A stretch of DNA of 12,244 nt, taken from assembly GCA_025927515.1 (NCBI GenBank), contig JAICLG010000074.1, positions 1 to 12,244 on the forward strand, in the 5' to 3' direction. Source of the stretch: Hyphomicrobium sp. GTDB lineage: Bacteria > Pseudomonadota > Alphaproteobacteria > Rhizobiales > Hyphomicrobiaceae. Below are positions 1 to 6,957 of the stretch, piece by piece. Position 1 is the stretch's first letter. Each line of letters begins with the position of its first letter. A program made the translations under genes and the position numbers. Below the pieces are notes generated by a model that saw nothing but the letters and a program-made list of their open reading frames with translations, did no database searches and was not told the origin of the DNA.

Positions 1-472
1 GGTTCAAGCCATCAACGAGTTCATTAAAGAACTCAACACCAATCAACGTTTTGCAGGGCTGTCTCTCGGCGGAAGCGAAGGCTCGACGTCGGTCAATGCC
101 GTGTGCACCTGGCAATCCGGTTTCCCACTGCGCGTTTCCTTCGCCAGCGGCAAGGCCGACTATGACTCGACTCGCTACGATGCCGGCCGAATGATCGCGG
201 CCAAGGAGACCGATCTTCTGGTCTGGCTCGCGTCCTATACCGAAGCTCTGAACCCGCCCGACACGGACGTGCCGACGATCGTCCTCGGTACCCCTCACCT
301 CTCTCTGAAGCGGAAGCCCAAAGTCTATATTCCGGTCGGAACACCCGGCATCGACCACGCCGGCACGATCGTACGCGTCGACAGCGTCGTGTCGCTGCCG
401 CTCCGCAAGCTGCGAGAATCGAAACTGCCTCCTGCGGCCGACGTCATCGCCTCAATCGAAGCCGCCCTCTAG
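1..472 (+). CDS. fhcB: Formyltransferase/hydrolase complex subunit B, C-terminal part (5' end outside window)
   Basis: The reading frame is open from the first full codon at base 2 to a TAG at 470-472, giving the last 156 residues of a longer protein. The sequence resembles the C-terminal region of bacterial FhcB, the relative of formylmethanofuran dehydrogenase subunit B, and fhcA, fhcD and fhcC follow directly. In archaea this subunit carries a molybdenum or tungsten pterin. In bacterial Fhc complexes it is reported to lack that redox role and to act structurally. The N-terminal part that would hold the cofactor ligands is not in the window, so this cannot be judged here. An internal start at 101 is only an in-frame codon, because the open frame and similarity continue upstream of it. 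fhcA begins 19 bases after the stop, so the genes are very likely cotranscribed. Confidence 0.85.
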   Translation, partial: VQAINEFIKELNTNQRFAGLSLGGSEGSTSVNAVCTWQSGFPLRVSFASGKADYDSTRYDAGRMIAAKETDLLVWLASYTEALNPPDTDVPTIVLGTPHLSLKRKPKVYIPVGTPGIDHAGTIVRVDSVVSLPLRKLRESKLPPAADVIASIEAAL

Positions 473-491
473 GCCAACACCGAGACCAAGA

Positions 492-2156
492 ATGCTGATC
501 AAGCTTACCGGCGGCAAAATCTACGATCCCGCGAATGGCGTCGACGGCGAGGTTCGCGACATCTTCATCGAGGATGGCCGCATCGTCTCTCCGTCGCCGA
601 ACGCCAAGATCGTTCATGAATATCCGGTTCATGGCCGTGTCATCATGGCGGGCGGCATCGATCCGCACTCTCATATTGGAGGCGGCAAGGTCACGATCGC
701 CCGCACGTTGATGCCCGAAGATCATATCGGGCATGAAATGGCGGCCACTGATCTGACGCGACCCGCAACCGGGCGCGCGATCCCTTCGACGCTCGACGCC
801 GGCTATCGCTATGCCGAGATGGGATATACCGCAGCGTTCGAGCCCGCGATGCTGCCCTCAAACGCGCGGCAGACGCACCTCGAAATGGGCGATACGCCGA
901 TCATCGACAAAGGCGGCTTTGTCATGCTCGGATCGGATGATTTCTTTCTGCGCCAGCTCGCAGGCAAGGCCGATTTCTCGGCGATCAAGGACTATATCGC
1001 CTGGACGATGCACGCGGCCCAGGCACTTGCCGTGAAGGTCGTCAATCCCGGCGGCATCAGCGCGTTCAAGTTCAACCAACGCAAGCTTGATCTCGACGAG
1101 CAGCACACCTTTTACGGCGTCACGCCTCGCGACATTATTCTCACGCTGGCCCGCGGCATGAAGGAATTGGGTGTGGTTCACCCGATCCACATCCACGGCT
1201 GCAATCTCGGGGTGCCGGGTGGCGTCGAGACGACGCTTTCCACGATCAAGGGTGCCGAAGGGCTCCCGATCCACCTGACGCACATCCAATTCCACAGTTA
1301 CGGCACCGAAGGCGATATGAAGTTCTCGTCCGGTGCTGCGCGTGTTGCCGAAGCCGTCAATGCCAACAAGAACATCTCGATCGACATCGGTCAGGTCATG
1401 TTCGGCCAGACGTGCACCATCTCCGGCGATTCCATGCGCCAGTTCGTGACCACGCGCTCCGCGAATCCGAAGAAGTGGGTCGTGATGGATATCGAATGCG
1501 ATGCCGGTTGCGGTGTCGTCCCGTTTAAGTACCGCGATAAGAGCTTCGTCAACGCACTCCAATGGGCGATTGGGCTTGAGCTGTTCCTGCTCGTCAATGA
1601 TCCCTGGCGCATCTTCCTGACGACCGACCATCCGAACGGCGGACCGTTCACCTGCTATCCGCACTTGATCCGGCTCTTGATGGACAAGACGTTCCGCCAG
1701 GAAACGATGCAGACGATCAACCAGGATGCATTGAAGTATTCGACTCTCGGAACGCTCGATCGCGAGTACACCCTTTATGAAATCGCCATCATGACCCGCG
1801 CCGGACCGGCACGCAGCCTGGGCCTCGTCGATCGCGGCCATCTCGGCGTCGGCGCCTGCGCCGATATCACGGTCTACGATGATAATCCCGACCGCGAGGC
1901 GATGTTCGCGAAGCCCGAGCTGTTGTTCAAGAACGGCGAGTTGATCGTTCGCAACGGCAAGATCGTGAAGGTCGTCACCGGAGCAACCCACGTCGCACGC
2001 CCGTCCTTTGACCGAAGCATCGAGAGATCGTTGAAGTCCTACTTCGACGACTTCAATACCGTACGCATGGAAAACTTCCGCCTGTCGGACGATGAGATCA
2101 TCAACAACGGCCGCGGCTCCCTCATCATTCAACCGACCAGGGCACGCGTAGCATGA
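492..2156 (+). CDS. fhcA: Formyltransferase/hydrolase complex subunit A (amidohydrolase fold, formyl-methylofuran hydrolase)
   Basis: This 554-residue protein is full length for FhcA/FwdA. The family is a metal-dependent amidohydrolase that hydrolyses the formyl group of formyl-methylofuran to formate in the cytoplasm. Visible metal-site elements are the paired histidines H59 and H61 (motif GGIDPHSH), Lys182 in VKVVNPGG at the place of the carboxylated lysine of archaeal FwdA, the cluster HPIHIHG (230-236), the LTHIQFHSYG segment (262-271) and TTDHPNGGP (377-385, with D379). The C-terminal strand returning to the composite beta domain (about 450-500) is typical of amidohydrolases. The ATG at 492 lies 19 bases after the fhcB stop, with only a weak purine-rich stretch before it. 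Its last codons overlap the fhcD start by 4 bases (ATGA). Nothing looks truncated or degenerate. Confidence 0.95.
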   Translation: MLIKLTGGKIYDPANGVDGEVRDIFIEDGRIVSPSPNAKIVHEYPVHGRVIMAGGIDPHSHIGGGKVTIARTLMPEDHIGHEMAATDLTRPATGRAIPSTLDAGYRYAEMGYTAAFEPAMLPSNARQTHLEMGDTPIIDKGGFVMLGSDDFFLRQLAGKADFSAIKDYIAWTMHAAQALAVKVVNPGGISAFKFNQRKLDLDEQHTFYGVTPRDIILTLARGMKELGVVHPIHIHGCNLGVPGGVETTLSTIKGAEGLPIHLTHIQFHSYGTEGDMKFSSGAARVAEAVNANKNISIDIGQVMFGQTCTISGDSMRQFVTTRSANPKKWVVMDIECDAGCGVVPFKYRDKSFVNALQWAIGLELFLLVNDPWRIFLTTDHPNGGPFTCYPHLIRLLMDKTFRQETMQTINQDALKYSTLGTLDREYTLYEIAIMTRAGPARSLGLVDRGHLGVGACADITVYDDNPDREAMFAKPELLFKNGELIVRNGKIVKVVTGATHVARPSFDRSIERSLKSYFDDFNTVRMENFRLSDDEIINNGRGSLIIQPTRARVA

Positions 2157-3055
2157 GCAAGACGGTCAACGGCGTCGCGATCGACGACACCTTCGCCGAA
2201 GCTTTCGGCATGACGGGCACCGGAATCATCATCACCGCCGACTCGATGAAATGGGCGCGGATCGCGGCGACGGTCGCGACCGGCTTCGGCACGTCGGTAA
2301 TCGGCGCAGGCGCCGAATGCGGCATCGATCGCGAGCTCAGCCCCGATGAAACGCCAGACGGACGGCCCGGTGTACGTATTCTTATGTTCGGTTTTTCTCC
2401 GGACGCTCTCGTTCCGCAGATCAGGAACCGCATCGGCCAATGCGTTCTGACGAGCCCCGGCTCGGCTTGCTACTCCGGTCTCAAGGCTTCCCAGTCGATC
2501 GGCCTTGGCAAGGGACCCCGCTTTTTCGGCGACGGTTATCAGACCGCAAAGCGGCTCGGACAGAGTCGCTACTGGCGCGTTCCGGTTATGGATGGCGAAT
2601 TCGTCATCGAAGAGGAAACGGGTGTGACGACCGACGCCGTCGGCGGCGGAAACATGCTGATCCTCGGTAACGACCGCGCCGGCCTCCTCGAGACCGCCGA
2701 AGCGGCTGTAGAAGCGATCGCAAAAATCGACGACGTCATTACGCCGTTTCCGGGCGGCATCGTGCGCTCGGGCAGTAAAGTCGGCGCCAAATATTCCGGT
2801 ATGTTCGCATCGACGAACCACGCGTTTTGCCCGACCCTGCGCGGCACCGTCAAAAGCGAATTGGGACCGGATACGTTGGCCGTCCTCGAAATCGTCATTG
2901 ACGGACTGACGTCCAAGGCAGTCGCCGACGCCATGCATGCCGGTCTCAAGGCCGTAACCGACACCGGCGCCAAGCGCGGCGTCACGCGCATCACCGCCGG
3001 CAACTATGGCGGCAAGCTTGGGCAGCATCATTACCATCTGAAGGATCTGATTTGA
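2153..3055 (+). CDS. fhcD: Formylmethanofuran:tetrahydromethanopterin formyltransferase (Fhc subunit D)
   Basis: This 300-residue protein matches the length and sequence pattern of Ftr/FhcD. The enzyme transfers the formyl group from formyl-tetrahydromethanopterin to methylofuran, supplying the substrate for the FhcA hydrolase. Recognisable stretches include the N-terminal DDTFAEAFGMTGTGIIITA (11-29), the central SPGSACYSGL (101-110), GKGPRFFGDGYQ (119-130) and a C-terminal ITAGNYGGKLGQHHYHL (280-296), all characteristic of the family. The ATG at 2153 overlaps the fhcA stop in ATGA, which points to translational coupling. Bacterial FhcD works inside the Fhc complex, whereas archaeal Ftr is a free enzyme; its place between fhcA and fhcC fits the complex form. 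No signal peptide or membrane segment is present. Confidence 0.96.
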   Translation: MSKTVNGVAIDDTFAEAFGMTGTGIIITADSMKWARIAATVATGFGTSVIGAGAECGIDRELSPDETPDGRPGVRILMFGFSPDALVPQIRNRIGQCVLTSPGSACYSGLKASQSIGLGKGPRFFGDGYQTAKRLGQSRYWRVPVMDGEFVIEEETGVTTDAVGGGNMLILGNDRAGLLETAEAAVEAIAKIDDVITPFPGGIVRSGSKVGAKYSGMFASTNHAFCPTLRGTVKSELGPDTLAVLEIVIDGLTSKAVADAMHAGLKAVTDTGAKRGVTRITAGNYGGKLGQHHYHLKDLI

Positions 3056-3867
3056 TGAGCGGCCTGACGCTGCGCCTGAAGGCGCCCGCGACCGAGCGGA
3101 TCAACCTTGACGGCATCACGCCCGCGAAGCTCGCATCTCTCGCAGCGCATGAAATTGCACGGCTCAACGTCGGCATCGAAAAGAATGGCCTCACCCTCGG
3201 TGACGCATTCGAAATCAGCGGCAGCCCGAGTGAGACCCTCACAATCGAGGGAAGCGGCGCGGCACTCGACTTCGTAGGCGGCGGGCTCGATGGCGGCACG
3301 ATCCGGGTTGTCGGCAATGTCGGCGCCTACACGGGCCGTAAGATGTCGGGCGGCAAGCTCGAAGTACGGGGCAACGCCGGAAATTTCCTCGCGTCAGGGA
3401 TGACGGGCGGTACCATCCATATCTCGGGAAACGCCGGTGACAACGCTGGTGGCTTCATCCCCGGAGATCGCTTCGGCATGCTGGGTGGCGTAGCCGTGGT
3501 CGGCGGTAACATCGGTGCACGCGCAGGAGAAAAGATGCGCCGCGGCACGATCATCGTGAAGGGCAAGACCGGCGAGAACGCCGGCACCCGAATGATCGGC
3601 GGCACGATCTGGGCCGAAGGTGGCATCGGCCCCCTCCCCGGTCTCATGATGCGCCGCGGAACGCTGATTGGGCCAAGTGTCGACAGCCTTCTGCCCACCT
3701 TCGTGGACTGCGGGAAACACGATCTCGTGATCGTCCGGATCATGTCCCGCTATTTCAAGAGCACGCTCGGCGATCTCGCGCCCAAGCCTATGCCTTTGTT
3801 TGTTCAAAAGATTGGGGGCGATACAGCCGCCATCGGACGAGGCGAGATCCTGCTTCCCGCGAACTGA
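3055..3867 (+). CDS. fhcC: Formyltransferase/hydrolase complex subunit C (GXGXG beta-helix protein)
   Basis: This 270-residue protein belongs to the FwdC/FmdC family, which is related to the C-terminal beta-helix domain of glutamate synthase. From about residue 61 to 205 it consists of imperfect repeats of roughly 18-20 residues with glycine-rich turns, for example GGTIRVVGNVG, GGKLEVRGNAG, GGTIHISGNAG and RGTIIVKGKTG, each forming one helix coil. It is a structural subunit that helps assemble FhcA, FhcB and FhcD. I chose the ATG at 3055, which shares one base with the fhcD stop (TGATG) and has AAGGA at 3041-3045, nine bases upstream. The in-frame TTG at 3052 would add only one residue and is less likely. 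The operon ends here, 67 bases before a strong terminator hairpin. Confidence 0.93.
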   Translation: MSGLTLRLKAPATERINLDGITPAKLASLAAHEIARLNVGIEKNGLTLGDAFEISGSPSETLTIEGSGAALDFVGGGLDGGTIRVVGNVGAYTGRKMSGGKLEVRGNAGNFLASGMTGGTIHISGNAGDNAGGFIPGDRFGMLGGVAVVGGNIGARAGEKMRRGTIIVKGKTGENAGTRMIGGTIWAEGGIGPLPGLMMRRGTLIGPSVDSLLPTFVDCGKHDLVIVRIMSRYFKSTLGDLAPKPMPLFVQKIGGDTAAIGRGEILLPAN

Positions 3868-3934
3868 TTGCGACGATCGCGCCATAGGCCTTCAAAACTT
3901 ATCCCCGTAGGGTACTGAACACAGTATCTTGTCG

Positions 3935-3971
3935 TTGCTGCGCGACAGCTGTCGCGCGGCAGATTTTTTTT
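3935..3971 (+). terminator. Rho-independent terminator of the fhc operon
   Basis: A 14-pair stem (3935-3948 with 3949-3962) contains two G-T wobbles. Its core is the perfect 18-base palindrome CGCGACAG/CTGTCGCG plus one flanking pair, and the real loop is probably the central four bases. An A and then eight consecutive T (3964-3971) follow directly. It lies 67 bases after fhcC on the same strand, the expected layout for an intrinsic terminator of this operon. Confidence 0.85.
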
Positions 3972-4012
3972 ATGGAGTCCGTCGTCTCCTAATTGAGGGG
4001 TCTTGGCAGGAA

Positions 4013-4213
4013 ATGATCGCAATCGTCCTTTCTGCATGCCTTGCAAACCAGCCCGCCGTTTGCCGGGATTACAAAATTCCGATCAGTGAAGGCATCGACG
4101 CCACGCGCTGCGCGACGGATGCTCCCCCTTACTTTGCGCAGTGGGCAGAAGAACATCCCAACTGGAAAATCAGGCGCTGGCGCTGCGCCCCCGCGAGCGA
4201 GAATAATATTTAA
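4013..4213 (+). CDS. Small four-cysteine conserved hypothetical protein
   Basis: This 66-residue protein has no assigned function. It resembles short conserved hypothetical proteins that I recall from Hyphomicrobiales, which share an IVLSACL-type start, a central cysteine, a QWAEEHPNWKI-like segment and a final RRWRC. Cysteines lie at residues 9, 17, 33 and 58, a spacing that could support two disulfides or a metal site. The short hydrophobic start (residues 2-8) is too brief for a convincing signal peptide. I chose the ATG at 4013, preceded by GAGGGG at 3995-4000 and AGG at 4008-4010. A TTG at 3929 is also in frame, but the extension would run through the terminator hairpin and T-run. The gene follows that terminator, so it probably has its own promoter. 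It converges on the DUF1194 gene with 24 bases between stops. Confidence 0.7.
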   Translation: MIAIVLSACLANQPAVCRDYKIPISEGIDATRCATDAPPYFAQWAEEHPNWKIRRWRCAPASENNI

Positions 4214-4237
4214 AAGACATCCTGGCCGCGACGCTGC

Positions 4238-5020
4238 CTATTTTGAATCGCCGAGCGCGACGATCGAGGTCGCCGGAGGTGTGATCCCGCTCATCTCAAT
4301 TACGAATTTCTGGCGGATTGCGCGTTCGAAATCCGCATACCCTTGGGCTGGGAGAACAAAGCTTCCTGGCCCTGCCATGACATGCGTGCGATACCATTTC
4401 TCGAGCGGTGGCATCTGTCCATAAACCGCCTTCGGCAACTTCTCCTTGGAATCCGGCGCGTCGGATAGGATCGGTAGACCGTTGATCGTTACGCCGTTGC
4501 TTACCAACTCATCGCGAACTTTCTCGATCGGCTCGTCAGCATTGCAATTGTCGGGGCCATCGCCCGATACGTCGACGACGATACGCGAGGCCTTGGCCGG
4601 AATTTGCGGAACGATCTTATCATTCACAGAGCGCAGCATGCGCGTCATGCACGTGAATTCGCCGCCCTGATGCGGGAGTTTGCGCACGCGCTGTGCGGCG
4701 GCGAGAGCATCGGCCTTGGTTGCGATACGCATCCAGGGAATGACGAAAGCGGGCTTATCGGCCCACGTCACCATCGACAAGAGGATCCCACCGCTGGAAC
4801 CGCCCGTGATGGCCGCGATCACGCCCGGGTCTTCGAGCGCCTTCGCAATGCCCTCCATCTGCAGCTTATAGCGGGCATCGTCGACCGAATTCGAAACGTC
4901 GACAGAAACAATGAGAGCCGTATCAACGGGAGGAAGTTCTTCCGCTTTCACTCTTCCCGGAGAAAGCAATGTCAGGCCCGCTGCGAAGACTGCGCCAAGC
5001 GCCGTTTGCAAATGTCTCAT
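4238..5020 (-). CDS. Secreted DUF1194 / von Willebrand factor A-like protein
   Basis: This 260-residue protein starts with a Sec-type signal peptide: charged MRH, a hydrophobic stretch at about 7-20, and a likely cut after VKA (24-26). The mature part is a vWA-like DUF1194 domain. The metal-binding DxSxS motif is D41-V-S43-N-S45 after a hydrophobic strand. A second characteristic motif is VVDVSGDGPDN (148-158), with D150 as the acidic site. The threonine motif is probably T123 or T126 in GGEFTCMTRM. Two cysteines, C124 and C159, sit next to these motifs and could form a periplasmic disulfide. The biochemical role of the family is unknown; vWA domains usually mediate metal-dependent protein binding. 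An AGG four bases before the ATG is a modest ribosome site. The gene follows the SURF1 gene on the same strand after 121 bases. Confidence 0.88.
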   Translation of the reverse strand: MRHLQTALGAVFAAGLTLLSPGRVKAEELPPVDTALIVSVDVSNSVDDARYKLQMEGIAKALEDPGVIAAITGGSSGGILLSMVTWADKPAFVIPWMRIATKADALAAAQRVRKLPHQGGEFTCMTRMLRSVNDKIVPQIPAKASRIVVDVSGDGPDNCNADEPIEKVRDELVSNGVTINGLPILSDAPDSKEKLPKAVYGQMPPLEKWYRTHVMAGPGSFVLPAQGYADFERAIRQKFVIEMSGITPPATSIVALGDSK

Positions 5021-5080
5021 GACGCCTGGTTGTGAGTTTCGAATGTCAATTTCAAGGTACGCCTGATCTCATCGCACATA

Positions 5081-5109
5081 AACGTAGCAAAGACCATTTT
5101 GCTCGCCAA
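5081..5109 (-). promoter_or_regulatory. Weak candidate promoter for the DUF1194 gene
   Basis: On the minus strand TTGGCG (5104-5109) and TACGTT (5081-5086) are separated by 17 bases, a sigma70-like arrangement about 60 bases before the DUF1194 start. The match is partial and found by eye only. The gap after SURF1 makes a separate promoter reasonable, but readthrough from the cyo operon is an equally valid explanation. Confidence 0.22.
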
Positions 5110-5141
5110 GCTCCGATAGGCATTCGAAAAAGCCGCGTCGT

Positions 5142-5915
5142 CTACTCCTTTAGGCCCCCTCGCGGCTCTCGCACGAAGCGGAACAATGCTGCGGCTAACA
5201 TCAGCGCGAGTCCGAACCACGTTACGGCGTAAAGCAGGTGATGGTTATAAAATGAAATAACCGTAAGGCCGCCAACCGGCAGACCACCGGGATTGGCCGT
5301 CGCATCCGCATCGATGAAATATGGCGCGACGGTTTTCAGCCCGCGAGCGGTCGCGATGGCCTCGACGTCTCGCGAATACCAGCGGTTCGCCATTGGATCG
5401 TTCGAGCGCAGAAGCGTGCCCTTGGGCTCCGTCATGCGTATCAAGCCGGTAACGGTCGTCTCTCCGCCGAACTGGCCAGCTGCGCGCGTCGCAGGATTAC
5501 GACGGTCGAACGGAACGAAGCCCCGGTTGATGAGAACTGTAAACCCCTCATCACTTTTGAGGGGCGTCATGACCCAATAACCCATGCCGCGCTCCGTCGT
5601 CGCTTCGACAAGCGTTTCCCGGTCGTTGGCAAAGCGGCCCGTAACACGGACCGCCCGGTATTCATCATTGGCGCGATTGATCGACGGCCACGCCGCCGGA
5701 CCTGGGGCAGCGACAGGCGGCGCATGCACGCGATGTTCGACCCGGTCGATGAGAGCGAGTTTCCAGACCCGGCGTTCGAGTTGCCAAATACCGAGGGCGG
5801 AAAAGACGGCGATCCCTAGGAGAGAAAAGAGAACGAAACCCACGAAGCGCCCGCCGCGTACGGCATCGTTCTCTGTCGGCCTAACGTCAGCCGTTGTTTT
5901 CTTGGAATCCGGCAC
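5142..5915 (-). CDS. SURF1 family terminal-oxidase assembly protein
   Basis: This 257-residue protein has the SURF1 layout: one membrane helix near the N-terminus (about 25-44) followed by LGIWQLERRVWK (41-52), a periplasmic domain containing TVLINRGFVPFDRR (126-139), and a second helix near the C-terminus (about 228-246) led by the signature NHHLLYAVTWFGLA (224-237). SURF1 proteins help insert haem into haem-copper oxidases. Being last in the cyo operon, this copy probably serves the bo3 quinol oxidase. The start is a GTG at 5915, six bases after the cyoD stop and in the same frame as cyoD. No earlier start is possible because of that stop, and no good Shine-Dalgarno is visible, so translation probably depends on ribosomes finishing cyoD. 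Confidence 0.93.
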   Translation of the reverse strand: MPDSKKTTADVRPTENDAVRGGRFVGFVLFSLLGIAVFSALGIWQLERRVWKLALIDRVEHRVHAPPVAAPGPAAWPSINRANDEYRAVRVTGRFANDRETLVEATTERGMGYWVMTPLKSDEGFTVLINRGFVPFDRRNPATRAAGQFGGETTVTGLIRMTEPKGTLLRSNDPMANRWYSRDVEAIATARGLKTVAPYFIDADATANPGGLPVGGLTVISFYNHHLLYAVTWFGLALMLAAALFRFVREPRGGLKE

Positions 5916-5921
5916 CGCCGG

Positions 5922-6314
5922 TCACGGTATCCGGCTCATATCGTGAACCGGCATCATGTTGGTGTTGAGATGATACATGACCCACAATGATCCTGCGAGG
6001 GTGATCAAGACCATCACGAGCGTGAAGATCAGCGCCATCATCGTCCAGCCGCCTTCCGAGCTTGGGGTCATATGCAGGAAGAAAATCATATGAACTACGA
6101 TCTGCACAACCGCGAACGCCATGACCGTAAGAGCCGTCGCTTCGTTGCTCCCCAGAACGCCTGACATAACGAGCCAAAAGGGAATTGCGGTCAGCACGAC
6201 CGACAGCCCGAAGCCGATCATATAACCGCCGAACGTCGCATGGGTGCCGCCGTCGTGCCCATGCCCATGATCGGCGTGCGAGTGTGTGTGACTTACGTGC
6301 GCTTCGGTGCTCAT
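5922..6314 (-). CDS. cyoD: Cytochrome bo3 ubiquinol oxidase subunit IV
   Basis: This 130-residue protein has three predicted membrane helices (about 30-52, 60-82 and 89-113), as in CyoD, which helps stabilise CuB binding and assembly of the oxidase. Family stretches include VVQIVVHMIFFLHM (69-82) and WTMMALIFTLVMV (90-102). The N-terminal 25 residues hold eight histidines (6, 9, 11, 13, 16, 18, 20, 25), a possible metal-binding tail. The ATG at 6314 overlaps the cyoC stop by four bases (ATGA). The frame stays open upstream of it only as a shadow of cyoC. The gene sits between cyoC and the SURF1 gene, all on the minus strand. Confidence 0.94.
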   Translation of the reverse strand: MSTEAHVSHTHSHADHGHGHDGGTHATFGGYMIGFGLSVVLTAIPFWLVMSGVLGSNEATALTVMAFAVVQIVVHMIFFLHMTPSSEGGWTMMALIFTLVMVLITLAGSLWVMYHLNTNMMPVHDMSRIP

Positions 6315-6955
6315 CTGAGGACACCCATAAGATAAACGAAGGTGAAGACGCCGATCCACACGACGTCGAGGAAGTGCCAGAACATGCTGAGGCACATCAG
6401 CCGCCGCTTGTTGGCTTCGATCAGGCCGCGCCGAGCGACCTGAACCATCAGCGTCCCAAGCCAGATCAGCCCGCACGTAACGTGCAGACCGTGCGTGCCG
6501 ACCAGCGTAAAGAATGCCGACAGGAAGGCGCTACGCTGCGGTGTCGCTCCTTCCTGGATCATGTGCGCGAATTCGTGCAGTTCCAAACCGATGAAAGCTG
6601 CGCCGAAAACCGCGGTCACCGCGAGCCATGCCTGAGTTTGGCCGACGCGTCCCTTATCCATCGCAAGCACGGCGAAGCCGTACGTGATGGACGATAGCAG
6701 CAGCATCGCAGTATTCACCGCAACGAGCGGCAGATCGAAAAGATCCTTCGGCGAAGGACCCGCCGCGTAGCTGCCGCCGAGCACGCCGTACGTCGCAAAG
6801 AGGCAAGCAAAGATGAGACAATCGCTCATCAGGTAGATCCAGAAGCCGAGCATCGTGCTGCCACCCTCGGCATGCGCGTGCTCTTCCTCCAGGTAGAAGA
6901 CCGGAACGTCCGGTGTCTTACTGACACCTTCCATAGTCGTTGCTGTTGCGTCCAT
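6311..6955 (-). CDS. cyoC: Cytochrome bo3 ubiquinol oxidase subunit III
   Basis: This 214-residue protein belongs to the haem-copper oxidase subunit III family, in the short five-helix form typical of CyoC. Helices lie at about 36-56, 76-97, 107-126, 147-170 and 192-211. Recognisable stretches are GFWIYLMSDCLIFACLFATY (37-56), FIGLELHEFAHMI (121-133), LVGTHGLHVTCGLIW (151-165) and WHFLDVVWIGVF (193-204). Subunit III has no redox centre and stabilises subunit I and its proton-uptake path. The ATG at 6955 begins two bases after the cyoB stop, and the gene ends in a four-base overlap with cyoD, so translation of B, C and D is probably coupled. Confidence 0.95.
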   Translation of the reverse strand: MDATATTMEGVSKTPDVPVFYLEEEHAHAEGGSTMLGFWIYLMSDCLIFACLFATYGVLGGSYAAGPSPKDLFDLPLVAVNTAMLLLSSITYGFAVLAMDKGRVGQTQAWLAVTAVFGAAFIGLELHEFAHMIQEGATPQRSAFLSAFFTLVGTHGLHVTCGLIWLGTLMVQVARRGLIEANKRRLMCLSMFWHFLDVVWIGVFTFVYLMGVLR

Positions 6956-6957
6956 CG

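Noticed and set aside
858..2132. Long open frame (424 codons) on the minus strand opposite fhcA
   Set aside because: It mirrors the strongly biased third codon positions of fhcA and shows no family resemblance or own ribosome site.
2129..3037. Open frame of about 300 codons on the minus strand opposite fhcD
   Set aside because: fhcD is a clear full-length gene. The opposite frame has a composition typical of antisense shadows (rich in R, A, G and D) and no recognisable domain.
3061..3700. Repeated glycine-rich pattern in fhcC as a DNA repeat or CRISPR-like array
   Set aside because: The periodicity is at protein level, from the beta-helix coils. The DNA units are not near-identical and have no spacer structure.
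3929..4012. Upstream extension of the four-cysteine protein to a TTG at 3929
   Set aside because: The extension would translate the terminator hairpin and T-run. It carries no conserved features, and the ATG at 4013 begins where the protein-like sequence begins.
5044..5049. TTGACA on the minus strand before the DUF1194 gene
   Set aside because: It is a perfect -35 hexamer but lies only 23 bases from the ATG. A -10 at normal spacing would fall on the ribosome site, which would need a nearly leaderless transcript.
5017..5220. 67-codon minus-strand frame ending in an ATGA overlap with the DUF1194 start
   Set aside because: The stop overlap and the AAAGGAG at 5145-5151 are suggestive, but no start codon lies at a proper distance. 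The first half is a shadow of the SURF1 gene end, and I recognise no homologue.
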